In this document: one piece after another, positions 46,191 through 55,248 of the stretch
How the letters are laid out: each line of letters starts with the position of its first letter
Position numbering within the stretch: position 1 is the first letter of the stretch
Assembly: GCA_963753075.1 (NCBI GenBank)
Contig: CAVWAR010000002.1
Coordinates: 248,001-312,000 of the forward strand
Direction: 5' to 3'
DNA from: Prado023 sp963753075
GTDB lineage: Bacteria; Actinomycetota; Actinomycetes; S36-B12; CAIYMF01
Length of the DNA stretch: 64,000 nucleotides
Translations under genes and position numbers: made by a program
Notes under the pieces: model-generated
What the model was told of the DNA's origin: nothing
What the model saw: only the letters and a program-made list of their open reading frames with translations
Database searches by the model: none

Positions 46191-47251
46191 CCATCGACCT
46201 GTCCACTGCCAGTGCGCTGAGCCTCGTGCCCAAGGCAGCCGACCCGCAGTCAGCCAAGGAGTTCAAGACCGACCAGGAGGTCCGTTGGTGCCCGGGCTGC
46301 GGGGACTACGCGATCCTCGCGGCCGTTCAGTCGTTCCTTCCCGAGCTCGGGGTACGCCGGGAGAACATCGTGTTCATCTCAGGGATCGGCTGCTCATCGC
46401 GGTTCCCGTACTACGTCGACACCTATGGGATGCACTCGATCCACGGTCGGGCTCCGGCAATCGCCACCGGGTTGTCCACGACGCGGCCGGATCTGACGGT
46501 CTGGGTCGTCACCGGTGACGGCGATGCGTTGAGCATCGGCGGCAACCACTTCCTGCACGCCCTGCGCAGGAACGTGAACATCAAGATCCTACTGTTCAAC
46601 AACCGCATCTACGGCCTGACCAAGGGGCAGTACTCGCCCACCAGCGAGGCTGGCAAGGTCACCAAGTCCACGCCGATGGGGTCCATCGACTACCCGTTCA
46701 ACCCGATCTCGGTGGCGCTCGGAGCCGAGGCCTCGTTCGTGGCCCGCACCATCGACTCCGACCGCAAGCACATGACCGAGGTGCTGCGCGCGGCAGCAGC
46801 ACACGAGGGCTCTGCACTGGTCGAGATCTACCAGAACTGCAACATCTTCAACGACGGCGCCTGGGAGTCCCTGAAGGATGCTGACGTGCGCGATGACAAC
46901 CTCATCCGGCTCGAGCACGGGCAGCCGGTTCGCTTCGGCAGGGACGGGCAGAAGGGCGTAGCTCGTCGTGACGACGGCGTGCTGCACATCGTCGACGACG
47001 TCGCCGACTGCGAGGGCGATTGCCTCTGGGTCCACGACGCGCACGCCGCCGAGCCGTCGACGGCGTTCGCGCTGTCCAGGCTGGCCGACTTCGACACACT
47101 GGAGGACACCGCCATCGGCATCTTCCGGGATGTCCGCCGTCCTGTGTACGACCAACTGCTCGAGGAGCAGGTCGAGCGAGCCGTCGCGAAGGGTCGCGGC
47201 AACCTGGCCGCGTTGATCGCCGGCAAGGACACCTGGACCGTCACGGCCTGA
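46187..47251 (+). CDS. korB: 2-oxoglutarate:ferredoxin oxidoreductase subunit beta
   Basis: The TPP- and [4Fe-4S]-binding beta subunit, 354 residues, GTG start overlapping korA (GTGA). The cluster motif is VRWCPGCGDYA with GIGCSSRF, and the TPP region is VTGDGDALSIGGNHFLHALR then NNRIYGLTKGQYSPTS. An external ferredoxin must accept the electrons. Confidence 0.95.
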   Translation: MTIDLSTASALSLVPKAADPQSAKEFKTDQEVRWCPGCGDYAILAAVQSFLPELGVRRENIVFISGIGCSSRFPYYVDTYGMHSIHGRAPAIATGLSTTRPDLTVWVVTGDGDALSIGGNHFLHALRRNVNIKILLFNNRIYGLTKGQYSPTSEAGKVTKSTPMGSIDYPFNPISVALGAEASFVARTIDSDRKHMTEVLRAAAAHEGSALVEIYQNCNIFNDGAWESLKDADVRDDNLIRLEHGQPVRFGRDGQKGVARRDDGVLHIVDDVADCEGDCLWVHDAHAAEPSTAFALSRLADFDTLEDTAIGIFRDVRRPVYDQLLEEQVERAVAKGRGNLAALIAGKDTWTVTA

Positions 47252-47301
47252 GCCAGGAGACGCGCGGCGGATCAGCGCCGCCCGGGCCGACCGGACACCG
47301 A

Positions 47302-47318
47302 GCCGGTGGGGGACCGGC
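47302..47318. terminator. Weak hairpin between korB and the stress protein gene
   Basis: GCCGGT pairs with ACCGGC around a G-rich loop in the 100-bp gap between convergent genes. The surroundings are GC-rich and could fold in other ways. Confidence 0.3.
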
Positions 47319-47353
47319 CCTGGAACCGGCCCCGGCGGCCCGCGTGTCCGCAC

Positions 47354-48232
47354 TCAGGGCTTGTGCGTGCGCAGCACCGAAACGGATCCCTTCGCGTGCT
47401 GCAGCAGCGACTGGCTGGTGGAGCCCAGGAGCATGCCCATGAACGCACCGCGGCCACGGGACCCCACCACGGTGAGGCTGGCCCGCTCGGTGGCCTCGAC
47501 CAGGAGCGGCCCGGGTCGCCCGTGCTGTACGCGGGTGGTGACCTCAACGTCCGGGTAGGACTCACGGAGCCCAGCCAGCACCTCCGCGGTCACCCGCGAC
47601 TCGAAGCTGCTCGTCGCGGCGGTGATTCCCTCCGGAGGGACGTAGGGGACGACGCCGGGGTAGACCGGGATCGCGAAGGCGTGCAGGACCTCCAGGGCCA
47701 GGCCATGCCTGGAGGCGTGGTCGATCGCCCAGCCGACCACAAGCTCGGAGCCGGCTGACCCGTCGACCCCGGCGACGACCGGCCCGTCCATCGGGCCGTC
47801 GGCCTGGGCCACCACGACAGGGGAATGGGCGTGGGAGGCGACATGGGCCACCGTGGAGCCGAGGATCGCCGAGGAGAGCGCACCGTGGCCTCGTGACCCG
47901 ATGACAATCATCACGGCCGTCCGACTCTGCTCGACCAGGGAGCTGGCGATTGATCCCGACGAGGTGACCGTCTCGACCGGGACTCCGGCCCCGGCCACGA
48001 GGGCAGCCGCCTCGGCGACCATGCCGGTCGCATCGTGCTGCAGCGTCGTTGCCAGCACCGGGGCCCCGGACATGGTTGCGGCGGCACCATCCCAGGCCGC
48101 GATGTCAGGCTCGCAGTACAGGACCCGGACACCCAGGTGCCGGGAGGCCGCCTCCCGGATCGCCCAGCCGAGCGCTGCCCGGGAGTCGGGGGACGCGTCG
48201 TACCCGACGACGATCTGCGTGGACGTGGTCAT
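47354..48232 (-). CDS. Tandem universal stress protein (UspA family)
   Basis: A 292-residue protein with two Usp domains. Domain 1 starts TQIVVGYDASPDSRAALGWA with the ATP-binding loop IGSRGHGALSSAILGSTVAH; domain 2 starts PVVAGVDGSAGSELVVGW with VGSRGRGAFMGMLLGSTSQS. Both keep G-2x-G-9x-G(S/T), so ATP binding is expected. Tandem Usps in actinobacteria are often linked to hypoxia or stationary phase; regulation is not visible here. Confidence 0.93.
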   Translation of the reverse strand: MTTSTQIVVGYDASPDSRAALGWAIREAASRHLGVRVLYCEPDIAAWDGAAATMSGAPVLATTLQHDATGMVAEAAALVAGAGVPVETVTSSGSIASSLVEQSRTAVMIVIGSRGHGALSSAILGSTVAHVASHAHSPVVVAQADGPMDGPVVAGVDGSAGSELVVGWAIDHASRHGLALEVLHAFAIPVYPGVVPYVPPEGITAATSSFESRVTAEVLAGLRESYPDVEVTTRVQHGRPGPLLVEATERASLTVVGSRGRGAFMGMLLGSTSQSLLQHAKGSVSVLRTHKP

Positions 48233-48418
48233 GGCACATCCCTCCTCGGGTCGGGTTCGCCGCCGCGACCGCCGCGGATCACGCTCCCGCCCCTTCCATC
48301 TTCCCGGGCTGGGCGCATGCTCGGATAGGGACCATGGTCGCCTACCGCGGGGGCCCTGCCCAGTGCGGGTCCGTGCACCGCGGCCCCGGGCACCACGGTG
48401 CGGGGCGTGGCCAGCAGC

Positions 48419-49519
48419 TCAGCGCCGGTCCGGGGCCTCATGGCGTGGGCCGAATCGTGGCGCGGGGCCCGGGACCGTCGCGCCCGTTGTCAGGTCGGTG
48501 ATGAAGGTGCCCCGAGCCGCCAGCTGGGGATGCTCGGGGGCCTCGGTCATGTCCAGGACGGGTGTGACGCAGGCGTTCGTGCCCGCAGAACGTGCCGCCC
48601 ACTCGTCACGGGTCCGCTGGCCGAAGGCCTCGGTGAAGCGCTGCCGCAGTTCGGGCCATCCGCGCTGATCCCACTGGGCGGGCAGATCGGCCGGATCGAG
48701 CTCCAGCACGGACAGCAGTTCGGTGTAGAACGCCGGCTCCAGGGACCCGACCGCGACGTAGCGCCCGTCGGCGCACGTGTAGGTGTCGTAGAACGGGCAC
48801 CCACCGTCGAGGGTGTTGCCCCCGGGGGGGTTGGGCCACAGCCCCTGGGAGCGCAGGCCATGGACCAGGCTCATCAAGTTGGCCGCCCCATCGACCATGG
48901 CGGCGTCGACCACCACCCCACGGCCGGTGCGGGCGACCTCGAGCAGCGCCGCCAGCACCCCCATCACCAGGTACGTGGATCCGCCGCCGTGGTCAGCCAC
49001 GAGGTTCAGCGCCATGACCGGGCGTTCCCCGGATCGAGCGGTGTGCCGGAGCGGTCCGGCCACGGCGCTGTAGTTGATGTCGTGCCCAGCCGTGGCTGCC
49101 CATGGGCCGGTCTGCCCCCAGCCGGTCATGCGGCCGTAGACCAGCCGCGGATTGACCGCCCAGCAGTGCTCCGGCCCGAGGCCGAGCCGCTCTGCGGCAC
49201 CAGGACGGAAGCCCTCGATGAGCAGATCCGCATCGGCGACCAGGGCGAGGACCTCGGCTCGACCAGGCTCTGAGCGAAGGTCCACCAGCCGCGTCGGTCG
49301 GCCGCGCAGGATCGGGTCCCGGCCCGGCGCATGGCCAAGGGTCTGGCCGCCCGGACGGTCGAGGCGGACCCCGTTGGCGCCGAGGTCGGCCAGCATCATC
49401 CCGGCGTGCGGCACGGGCCCGATCCCGCCCAGCTCCACGAACCGCACACCGGACAGCGGGCCAGGCCGGGCGGAGCCGGGTTCCCCGGGAGGGGCGGAGG
49501 GCGCGGGATCCCCGGCCAC
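48419..49519 (-). CDS. CaiB/BaiF CoA-transferase family protein, alpha-methylacyl-CoA racemase-like
   Basis: A 366-residue class III CoA-transferase fold protein most like alpha-methylacyl-CoA racemases. Typical motifs: FVELGGIGPVPHAGMMLADL, DLLIEGFRPGAAERLGLGP, GRMTGWGQTGPWAATAGHDI with the catalytic His, VVVDAAMVDGAANLMSLV, GCPFYDTYTCADGRYVAVGS. It would epimerise 2-methylacyl-CoA esters in branched-chain fatty acid or sterol side-chain breakdown. The unknown gene just upstream is 5 bp away. Confidence 0.88.
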   Translation of the reverse strand: MAGDPAPSAPPGEPGSARPGPLSGVRFVELGGIGPVPHAGMMLADLGANGVRLDRPGGQTLGHAPGRDPILRGRPTRLVDLRSEPGRAEVLALVADADLLIEGFRPGAAERLGLGPEHCWAVNPRLVYGRMTGWGQTGPWAATAGHDINYSAVAGPLRHTARSGERPVMALNLVADHGGGSTYLVMGVLAALLEVARTGRGVVVDAAMVDGAANLMSLVHGLRSQGLWPNPPGGNTLDGGCPFYDTYTCADGRYVAVGSLEPAFYTELLSVLELDPADLPAQWDQRGWPELRQRFTEAFGQRTRDEWAARSAGTNACVTPVLDMTEAPEHPQLAARGTFITDLTTGATVPGPAPRFGPRHEAPDRR

Positions 49520-49524
49520 AGCCG

Positions 49525-50109
49525 CTACTTGTCCCGGTTGTCGACGATGTAGCCGACGTCGCCGACGTACCAGTCGGCCTGGTTGTCGGTGCCGTCGTCG
49601 TCGGTCTCCGGGGCGTCGCCATCGGACGGCTCCTGCTGCCCCTCGGCGAGGTGCCGCCGCGTGGCAGCCGCCCGCAGGTCGCGGGTCTCGGCGTCAGGGA
49701 CTCCGCCGATCGCGTCCACGATGTGATCCAGGTCGCCGCCGTAGAGGCCCTCGTAGTGGGCGATCGGGCTGGCCGTGGTCGGCGCGGGCTTCGCCGCAGA
49801 CTTCTGGGCGTGGGCCGAGACTGCGGCACTGGCCGAGGCCATATCGCCCGGGTACCAGCCGGACATGGTCTCGTGCACCTCGGCGTCGTCGCCGTGCTGG
49901 CCCAGCGGCCCAGAACGCCGGACAGCGACCAGTGCCTGCGCCGGGATCCCGATGACCTGATCGTCACCCTCGCAGGTCACGATCACGTGGTCGTCGTCCA
50001 GGGTAAGCCCGACGATCCGGACCCAGCGCTGCTGCTGCGGGTGGTGGTCCCAGACCATGTCGGACAGGGACAGGTGCAGGGCCGGGATCCGGTCCACATC
50101 GACGGTCAT
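49525..50109 (-). CDS. Hypothetical acidic protein
   Basis: Not recognised. 194 residues: an N-terminal part of about 70 residues with alternating hydrophobic beta-like strands (WVRIVGLTLDDDHVIVTCEG), a low-complexity Ala/Ser/Pro stretch (SAHAQKSAAKPAPTTAS), and an acidic C-terminus ending DWYVGDVGYIVDNRDK. There is no signal peptide or membrane segment. Close spacing suggests co-transcription with the racemase-like gene. Confidence 0.65.
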   Translation of the reverse strand: MTVDVDRIPALHLSLSDMVWDHHPQQQRWVRIVGLTLDDDHVIVTCEGDDQVIGIPAQALVAVRRSGPLGQHGDDAEVHETMSGWYPGDMASASAAVSAHAQKSAAKPAPTTASPIAHYEGLYGGDLDHIVDAIGGVPDAETRDLRAAATRRHLAEGQQEPSDGDAPETDDDGTDNQADWYVGDVGYIVDNRDK

Positions 50110-50191
50110 CAGTCATCCAAACCCGAGGTGTCACCGCGGCTCCCGCGGCCGGTTCGATTCTACGCGCGGCCTCCCGGCCGCTCCCAGGGAC

Positions 50192-51109
50192 CTACAGGTC
50201 CGCGACCAGCGCGGGCTGGCGGTACCGGGAGTTGCGCACAGCGTCCACCGTGAAGACCACGAGCGCCACCCAGACTCCGACGAACGCCCACCACCGCTGC
50301 GGCGACATGGGCTCGTTCAAGACCCACACCCCGATGATCAGCTGCAGCGACGGAGCCACATACTGCAGCGGGCCCAGGACCGACAAGGGAACCCGATGCG
50401 CAGCGAACCCGAAGAAGAGCAGCGGCAGCGCAGTGACCGGCCCGGCTCCGGCCATCGCCAGGGCGTGTCCCCATCCGTTGGCCCCGAGCGCCAGTTCGCC
50501 CTGGGACCACAGCCAGGCCACGTAGGCCGCCGCGAGCGGGGTCAGGACCAGCATCTCCACGGTCAGGCTGGCGATCGCGTCGACACCGGCCAGCTTCTTG
50601 GCCAGGCCGTAGAACCCGAACGAGAAGGCCAGGATCAGCGCGACCCAGGGCAACCGGCCCAGGCTCAGGGTCGCGTACACGACCGCACCTGCCGCGATGG
50701 CCACGGCCAGCCACTGCAGGCGCCGCAGTCGCTCGCGCAGCACGATCACCCCGAGGGCGATCGAGACCAGCGGGTTGATGAAGTAGCCGAGCGAGGCATC
50801 GACGACATGGTCGTTGTCGACCGCCCAGATGAAGACTCCCCAGTTCACCGAGACGATCAGCGCTGCCCCCGCCAGGATCCGCAGGCGCCGGGGATTGGTG
50901 AGCACGGCATGCACAGTCGGCCACTGCCCCAGGACGGTGACCAGCAGTGCCAGGAAGGCCAGGGAGAACACCACCCGTGCGGCCAGGACCTCCAGCGGAG
51001 TCGCCGGTTCGAGGAAGCCCCAGTACAGGGGGAACAACCCCCAGAGCACGTAGGCGGTGATACCAGCGGCGACTCCGGCCCGGCGGCCGCTGAGGTCGCC
51101 CGGTGCCAT
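50192..51109 (-). CDS. rarD: RarD/EamA-family transporter
   Basis: A ten-TM drug/metabolite transporter of 305 residues. The RarD start is clear (AAGITAYVLWGLFPLYWGFL, EVLAARVVFSLAFL), with VSVNWGVFIWAVDNDHVVDA and ASLGYFINPLVSIALGVIVL, and the C-terminal LGPLQYVAPSLQLIIGVWVL. The substrate is unknown. Its ATG overlaps the polyprenyl synthase stop by one base. Confidence 0.93.
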   Translation of the reverse strand: MAPGDLSGRRAGVAAGITAYVLWGLFPLYWGFLEPATPLEVLAARVVFSLAFLALLVTVLGQWPTVHAVLTNPRRLRILAGAALIVSVNWGVFIWAVDNDHVVDASLGYFINPLVSIALGVIVLRERLRRLQWLAVAIAAGAVVYATLSLGRLPWVALILAFSFGFYGLAKKLAGVDAIASLTVEMLVLTPLAAAYVAWLWSQGELALGANGWGHALAMAGAGPVTALPLLFFGFAAHRVPLSVLGPLQYVAPSLQLIIGVWVLNEPMSPQRWWAFVGVWVALVVFTVDAVRNSRYRQPALVADL

Positions 51110-52116
51110 CAACCAGTCCGCTCGACCACGTAGTCGCAGAGCAGCTCGAGGGAGTCGCGGGCGGGCCCTGGGGGCAGCGGAACCAGGGCTGCGCGCGCCT
51201 CGTTGGCCCATCGGTGCGCCTCGTCGCGAGCTGCCCGCATGGACGGATGCGCCCGCAGCAGCGCCAGGGCCTCCGCGTGCTCCGCGTCGTCGTGGATCGG
51301 TCCGGAGGTCAGGTCGATCAGGCGGGCGTCGGCCGGATCCGTCGATGTCCTGGCGTACAGGACAGCGAGCGTGGCGACGCCCTCGCGCAGGTCGGTGCCG
51401 GGCGTCTTGCCCGACTGGGAGTGCTCACTGCCGATGTCGACAAGGTCGTCGGCGAGTTGGAAGGCAACGCCGATCCGCTCGCCGAAGGTCGCCAGGGTCT
51501 CGACCGTCTCGTCGGGGGCGCCGGACATCATTGCGCCGAACCTGCCGGCCGTCGCGATCAGGGAGCCGGTCTTGTCGGCAAGGACGCTCACATGGTGGCC
51601 GATCGGGTCATCGCCCTCGGCTGGGCCGACCGTTTCCCGGATCTGGCCGGTGCAGAGCCGCTCGAACGTCCGGGCCTGGATCCGAACGGCGTCCGGGCCG
51701 AGGTCAGCCAGCAGATCCGATGCCCGGGCGAACAGGAAGTCGCCGGTGAGGATCGCAACTGTGTTGTCCCAGCGCGCATTGGCGGAGTCCGCACCGCGGC
51801 GAAGGGAGGCCTCATCCATCACGTCGTCGTGGTACAGGGTGGCCAGATGCGTGAGCTCCACCACCACGGCCGACGAGGTCACCTCCGCGGATGCGGGATC
51901 GCCGAACTGCGCGGCCAGCAGCGTGAGCAGTGGCCGGAATCGCTTCCCGCCCGCGTCGACCAGATGCCGGGCGGCGTCGGTGACGAAGGGGTACTCGCTG
52001 ACCACGGACTCGCGCAGCAGCACCTCGACCTCCCCCAGACCCACGGCGATGCGCGCATCGAGCCCGGGGTCGGGCAGCACCAACCCCTCGGGGCGGCTGG
52101 AGATCAGGGACGGCAC
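51109..52116 (-). CDS. Polyprenyl diphosphate synthase (menaquinone side chain type)
   Basis: A trans-isoprenyl diphosphate synthase of about 335 residues. The first Asp-rich motif is TLYHDDVMDEASLRRG, the second AFQLADDLVDIGSE; the substrate-binding GGKRFRPLLTLLAAQ is near the N-terminus. Closeness to the nuo operon fits a GrcC-like role in making the menaquinone tail; chain length cannot be read. The start is uncertain (GTG at 52116 or 52137). Confidence 0.9.
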   Translation of the reverse strand: MPSLISSRPEGLVLPDPGLDARIAVGLGEVEVLLRESVVSEYPFVTDAARHLVDAGGKRFRPLLTLLAAQFGDPASAEVTSSAVVVELTHLATLYHDDVMDEASLRRGADSANARWDNTVAILTGDFLFARASDLLADLGPDAVRIQARTFERLCTGQIRETVGPAEGDDPIGHHVSVLADKTGSLIATAGRFGAMMSGAPDETVETLATFGERIGVAFQLADDLVDIGSEHSQSGKTPGTDLREGVATLAVLYARTSTDPADARLIDLTSGPIHDDAEHAEALALLRAHPSMRAARDEAHRWANEARAALVPLPPGPARDSLELLCDYVVERTG

Positions 52117-52222
52117 AGGCCCAAGTCTGTCGCACACACACCGGATGCGCCGAATCGGCCCCCGGCCGGCACGCCCACCAAGGTGGCTCCACGAGGTCGG
52201 CGGCCCCTCGGCGGGTTTCGCC

Positions 52223-53593
52223 TCAGATCGTCGGCAGCTCCGCCAGGGCGGGGGCGAAGCGCTCGTCGGGGGTGTCCTCGTCGACCATGCGGCCGGTGAG
52301 GTAGGCGTCGTAGGCAGCCAGGTCGAAGTGACCGTGGCCGCAGAGGGCCGTGACGATCACCTTCTCCTCACCGGTCTCGATGCACTCGCGCGCCTCCCGG
52401 ATGGCCTCGGCCAGGGCGTGGGTCGGCTCCGGTGCCGGCAGGATCCCCTCGGTGCGGGCGAACAGGATGCCGGCCTCGAAGCACTCCGTCTGCTTGACCG
52501 CTGTGGCCGTCATCAGGCCCTGGTTGTAGACATGGGAGATCAGCGGACTCATCCCGTGGTAGCGCAGGCCGCCTGCGTGGATCGGGTCCGGCACGTAGCT
52601 GTGACCCAACGTGTACATCTTCATCAGCGGCGTGAGGCCGGCAGTGTCGCCGAAGTCGTAGGCGTACGTTCCTCGCGTCAGCGTGGGGCAGGACGCAGGC
52701 TCGACAGCGCGGATCTCCGGGTTGAACCGGCCGGCCATCTTCTCCCGGATCATCGGGAACGACAGCCCTGCGAAGTTCGAGCCACCGCCGGTGCATCCCA
52801 CGACAAGGTCGACGTTGTCCTCGCCGGCCTTCTTGAGCTGCAGCAACGCCTCCTCGCCGATGATCGTCTGGTGCAGCAGCACGTGGTTGAGCACCGAGCC
52901 CAGCGCATAGCGGGTCTCCGGGTCCGGGGCAGCCATCTCGACGGCCTCGGAGATCGCGATACCCAACGAGCCCGGGTGGTTCGCGTCGGTGGCCAGGATC
53001 GCCCGCCCCGATTCCGTGAGGTCCGACGGCGAGCGGTGCACGGTTCCGCCGAAGGCCTCCATCATCAGGCGGCGGTAGGGCTTCTGGTCGTAGCTGGCAC
53101 CAACCTGCCAGATCTCGCACTCCACATCGAACAGGGAGCAGGCAAAGGCCAGTGCAGTGCCCCACTGACCGGCCCCCGTCTCCGTCGTGATCTTCTGCAC
53201 GCCCTCCTGGACGTTGTAGTAGACCTGCGGGACGGCTGTGTTCGGCTTGTGCGAACCGGCCGGGGAGACGCCCTCGTACTTGTAGTAGATCCGGGCCGGT
53301 GTACCCAGCGCCTTCTCCAAGCGGCGCGCGCGGTACAACGGCGACGGGCGCCAGAGGCGGTAGATGTCCAGGACCTCGCCGGGGATGTCGATGTACCGCT
53401 CGCTGGACACCTCCTGCTCGATCAGGCCCATCGGGAACAGCGGTGCGAGGGCCTCCGGGCCGATCGGCTCGTGCGTGGCCGGGTGCAGCGGCGGCGGCGG
53501 GGGCTCGGGGAGATCAGCGACCAGGTTGTACCAGGTCGTGGGCATCTCATCCTCGGAGAGGAGGTACTTGTGCGTCTGGGCCGAATCAGTCAT
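52223..53593 (-). CDS. Tryptophan synthase beta chain-like protein, TrpB2 type
   Basis: A PLP enzyme of 456 residues with the extended N-terminal region of the TrpB2 group. The PLP lysine is in GVSPAGSHKPNTAVPQVYYN; TTETGAGQWGTALAFACSLF and the phosphate loop VGCTGGGSNFAGLSFPM follow. No trpA neighbour exists. TrpB2 enzymes make tryptophan from indole and serine, or in some cases use O-phosphoserine. The start MTDSAQTHKYLL is chosen; the frame is open further upstream. Confidence 0.9.
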   Translation of the reverse strand: MTDSAQTHKYLLSEDEMPTTWYNLVADLPEPPPPPLHPATHEPIGPEALAPLFPMGLIEQEVSSERYIDIPGEVLDIYRLWRPSPLYRARRLEKALGTPARIYYKYEGVSPAGSHKPNTAVPQVYYNVQEGVQKITTETGAGQWGTALAFACSLFDVECEIWQVGASYDQKPYRRLMMEAFGGTVHRSPSDLTESGRAILATDANHPGSLGIAISEAVEMAAPDPETRYALGSVLNHVLLHQTIIGEEALLQLKKAGEDNVDLVVGCTGGGSNFAGLSFPMIREKMAGRFNPEIRAVEPASCPTLTRGTYAYDFGDTAGLTPLMKMYTLGHSYVPDPIHAGGLRYHGMSPLISHVYNQGLMTATAVKQTECFEAGILFARTEGILPAPEPTHALAEAIREARECIETGEEKVIVTALCGHGHFDLAAYDAYLTGRMVDEDTPDERFAPALAELPTI

Positions 53594-53675
53594 GGGGGAA
53601 AGGTACCGACCCCAGGCACGCGGCACGCACATCGCCCCCGACGAACGACTCGCCACGACCTCCGGCTGCCGAGGA

Positions 53676-55241
53676 TCAGCGGACGAAGACGGCCGACTCG
53701 TTGACGAGATTCAGGACCGCCTGCGGGAACACCCCGAGGGCGACCGTGGCGATGACCGCCACGGCGATCGCGGACTGCGTCAGCAGGCTGGGTACGGCCA
53801 CCGCCGCCTGGCCATCGGCTGCCGGCTTGGCGAAGTACATCAGCACGATCACCCGCACGTAGAAGAAGGCTGAGATCGCCGAGGCCAGCGCCGCGACCAG
53901 CACCGGAGCGATCGCACCGCTGGCGATCGCCGCCGAGAAGACCCCGAACTTGGCGGTGAATCCGCTGGTCAGGGGGATCCCGGCCAGCGCGAGCAGGAGG
54001 AAGGCGAAGGTTCCTGCCAGCAACGGCGAGCTCCGGCCCAGACCCGCCCACGAGGACAGGTGGCCCGCCTCACCGGCCGGGCCGCGCACGAGCATGACGA
54101 TCGCGAAGCACCCGATGGTCGTCAGGCCGTAGGCCAGCAGGTAGAACATCGTGGCCGCCAGCCCCTCGTTGGAGAAGGCGATGACGCCGAGCAGCAGGAA
54201 GCCCGCGTGCCCGATCGACGAGTAGGCCAACATCCGCTTGATGTCCTGGCTGGTCACGGCCAAGGTCACGCCGACGAGCATCGTGACGATCGCCACGACC
54301 CAGAGCATGGGCTCCCAGTCCCAGGCGGCCCCGCCGACGGCGACGTACATGACCCGCAGCAGCGCACCGAAGGCCGCCACCTTGACGCCGGCGGCCATGA
54401 AGGCGGTCACCGAGGTCGGCGAACCCTGGTACACGTCCGGGGTCCACATGTGGAACGGCACGGCCGCTACCTTGAACAGCAGGCCCACCGAGATCAGTCC
54501 GACCCCGATGATCTGCAACCCCTCGGCCCCGGGCCGGTTGGTGAAGGCCTCGTTGATCGCGGCGAAGTTCAGCGAGCCGGCGTAGCCGAACAGCATCGCC
54601 GAGCCGTAGAGCAGGAACGCCGAGGCGAACGCCCCGAGCAGGAAGTACTTGAGGGCCGCCTCCTGAGACAGCAGCCTGCGCCGCCTGGCCATGCCGGCGA
54701 GCAGGTACAGCGGGAGGCTCATCACCTCGAGTGCGATGAAGAGCATCAGCAGGTCGTTGGCGGCCGGGAAGAGCAGCATCCCAGAGACCGCGAACAGGAA
54801 CAGCGGCCAGATCTCAGTCTGGTACCAGCCGCGCTTGGTGAACTCCTGCTCCTCCATCGAGCCGACCAGACTCGCCGTCCGGGGCGCGAAGGCATCCCCC
54901 GCAGGGTCGACCCTTCGCTCGGCCATCACCAGCATGGCCAGCAGGCCGATGACCAGGATGGTCACCCAGAGGAACAGGGTGGGCCCGTCGATCGCCAGCG
55001 ATCCGCCGGCGACGACCCCCTCGTTGGAGGCGGGCATGGTGATGGTGAGCACGAGGGCGGCCAGGAGGCTCGCCGGCACCAGGACCAGCTGGATGGCGCG
55101 CCGCGTGGTCCGCGGGGCCAGCGCCTCGATGAGCACGGACAGGACAGCTGCCGCGGCAACGATCAGCACTGGCGCCATTGACCGGTACTCGAACGGCGGG
55201 TACGAAACCGTCTCGGCCATGGGGATCAGGGTGGAGATCAT
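53676..55241 (-). CDS. nuoN: NADH-quinone oxidoreductase subunit N
   Basis: An antiporter-like membrane subunit of complex I, 521 residues with about 14 TM segments. It shows LFLFAVSGMLLFPAANDLLM, SLPLYLLAGMARRRRLLSQE, AAVPFHMWTPDVYQGSPTSV with the conserved Lys upstream (LLFKVAAVPF), and MLAYSSIGHAGFLLLGV. Last gene of the operon, 7 bp after nuoM. Confidence 0.96.
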   Translation of the reverse strand: MISTLIPMAETVSYPPFEYRSMAPVLIVAAAAVLSVLIEALAPRTTRRAIQLVLVPASLLAALVLTITMPASNEGVVAGGSLAIDGPTLFLWVTILVIGLLAMLVMAERRVDPAGDAFAPRTASLVGSMEEQEFTKRGWYQTEIWPLFLFAVSGMLLFPAANDLLMLFIALEVMSLPLYLLAGMARRRRLLSQEAALKYFLLGAFASAFLLYGSAMLFGYAGSLNFAAINEAFTNRPGAEGLQIIGVGLISVGLLFKVAAVPFHMWTPDVYQGSPTSVTAFMAAGVKVAAFGALLRVMYVAVGGAAWDWEPMLWVVAIVTMLVGVTLAVTSQDIKRMLAYSSIGHAGFLLLGVIAFSNEGLAATMFYLLAYGLTTIGCFAIVMLVRGPAGEAGHLSSWAGLGRSSPLLAGTFAFLLLALAGIPLTSGFTAKFGVFSAAIASGAIAPVLVAALASAISAFFYVRVIVLMYFAKPAADGQAAVAVPSLLTQSAIAVAVIATVALGVFPQAVLNLVNESAVFVR

Positions 55242-55248
55242 CGCGGCC

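Noticed and set aside
50057..51133. Plus-strand frame of 358 codons over rarD.
   Set aside because: Composition (Arg/Gln/Asp/His/Pro) is typical of an antisense shadow and it covers a well-recognised transporter on the minus strand.
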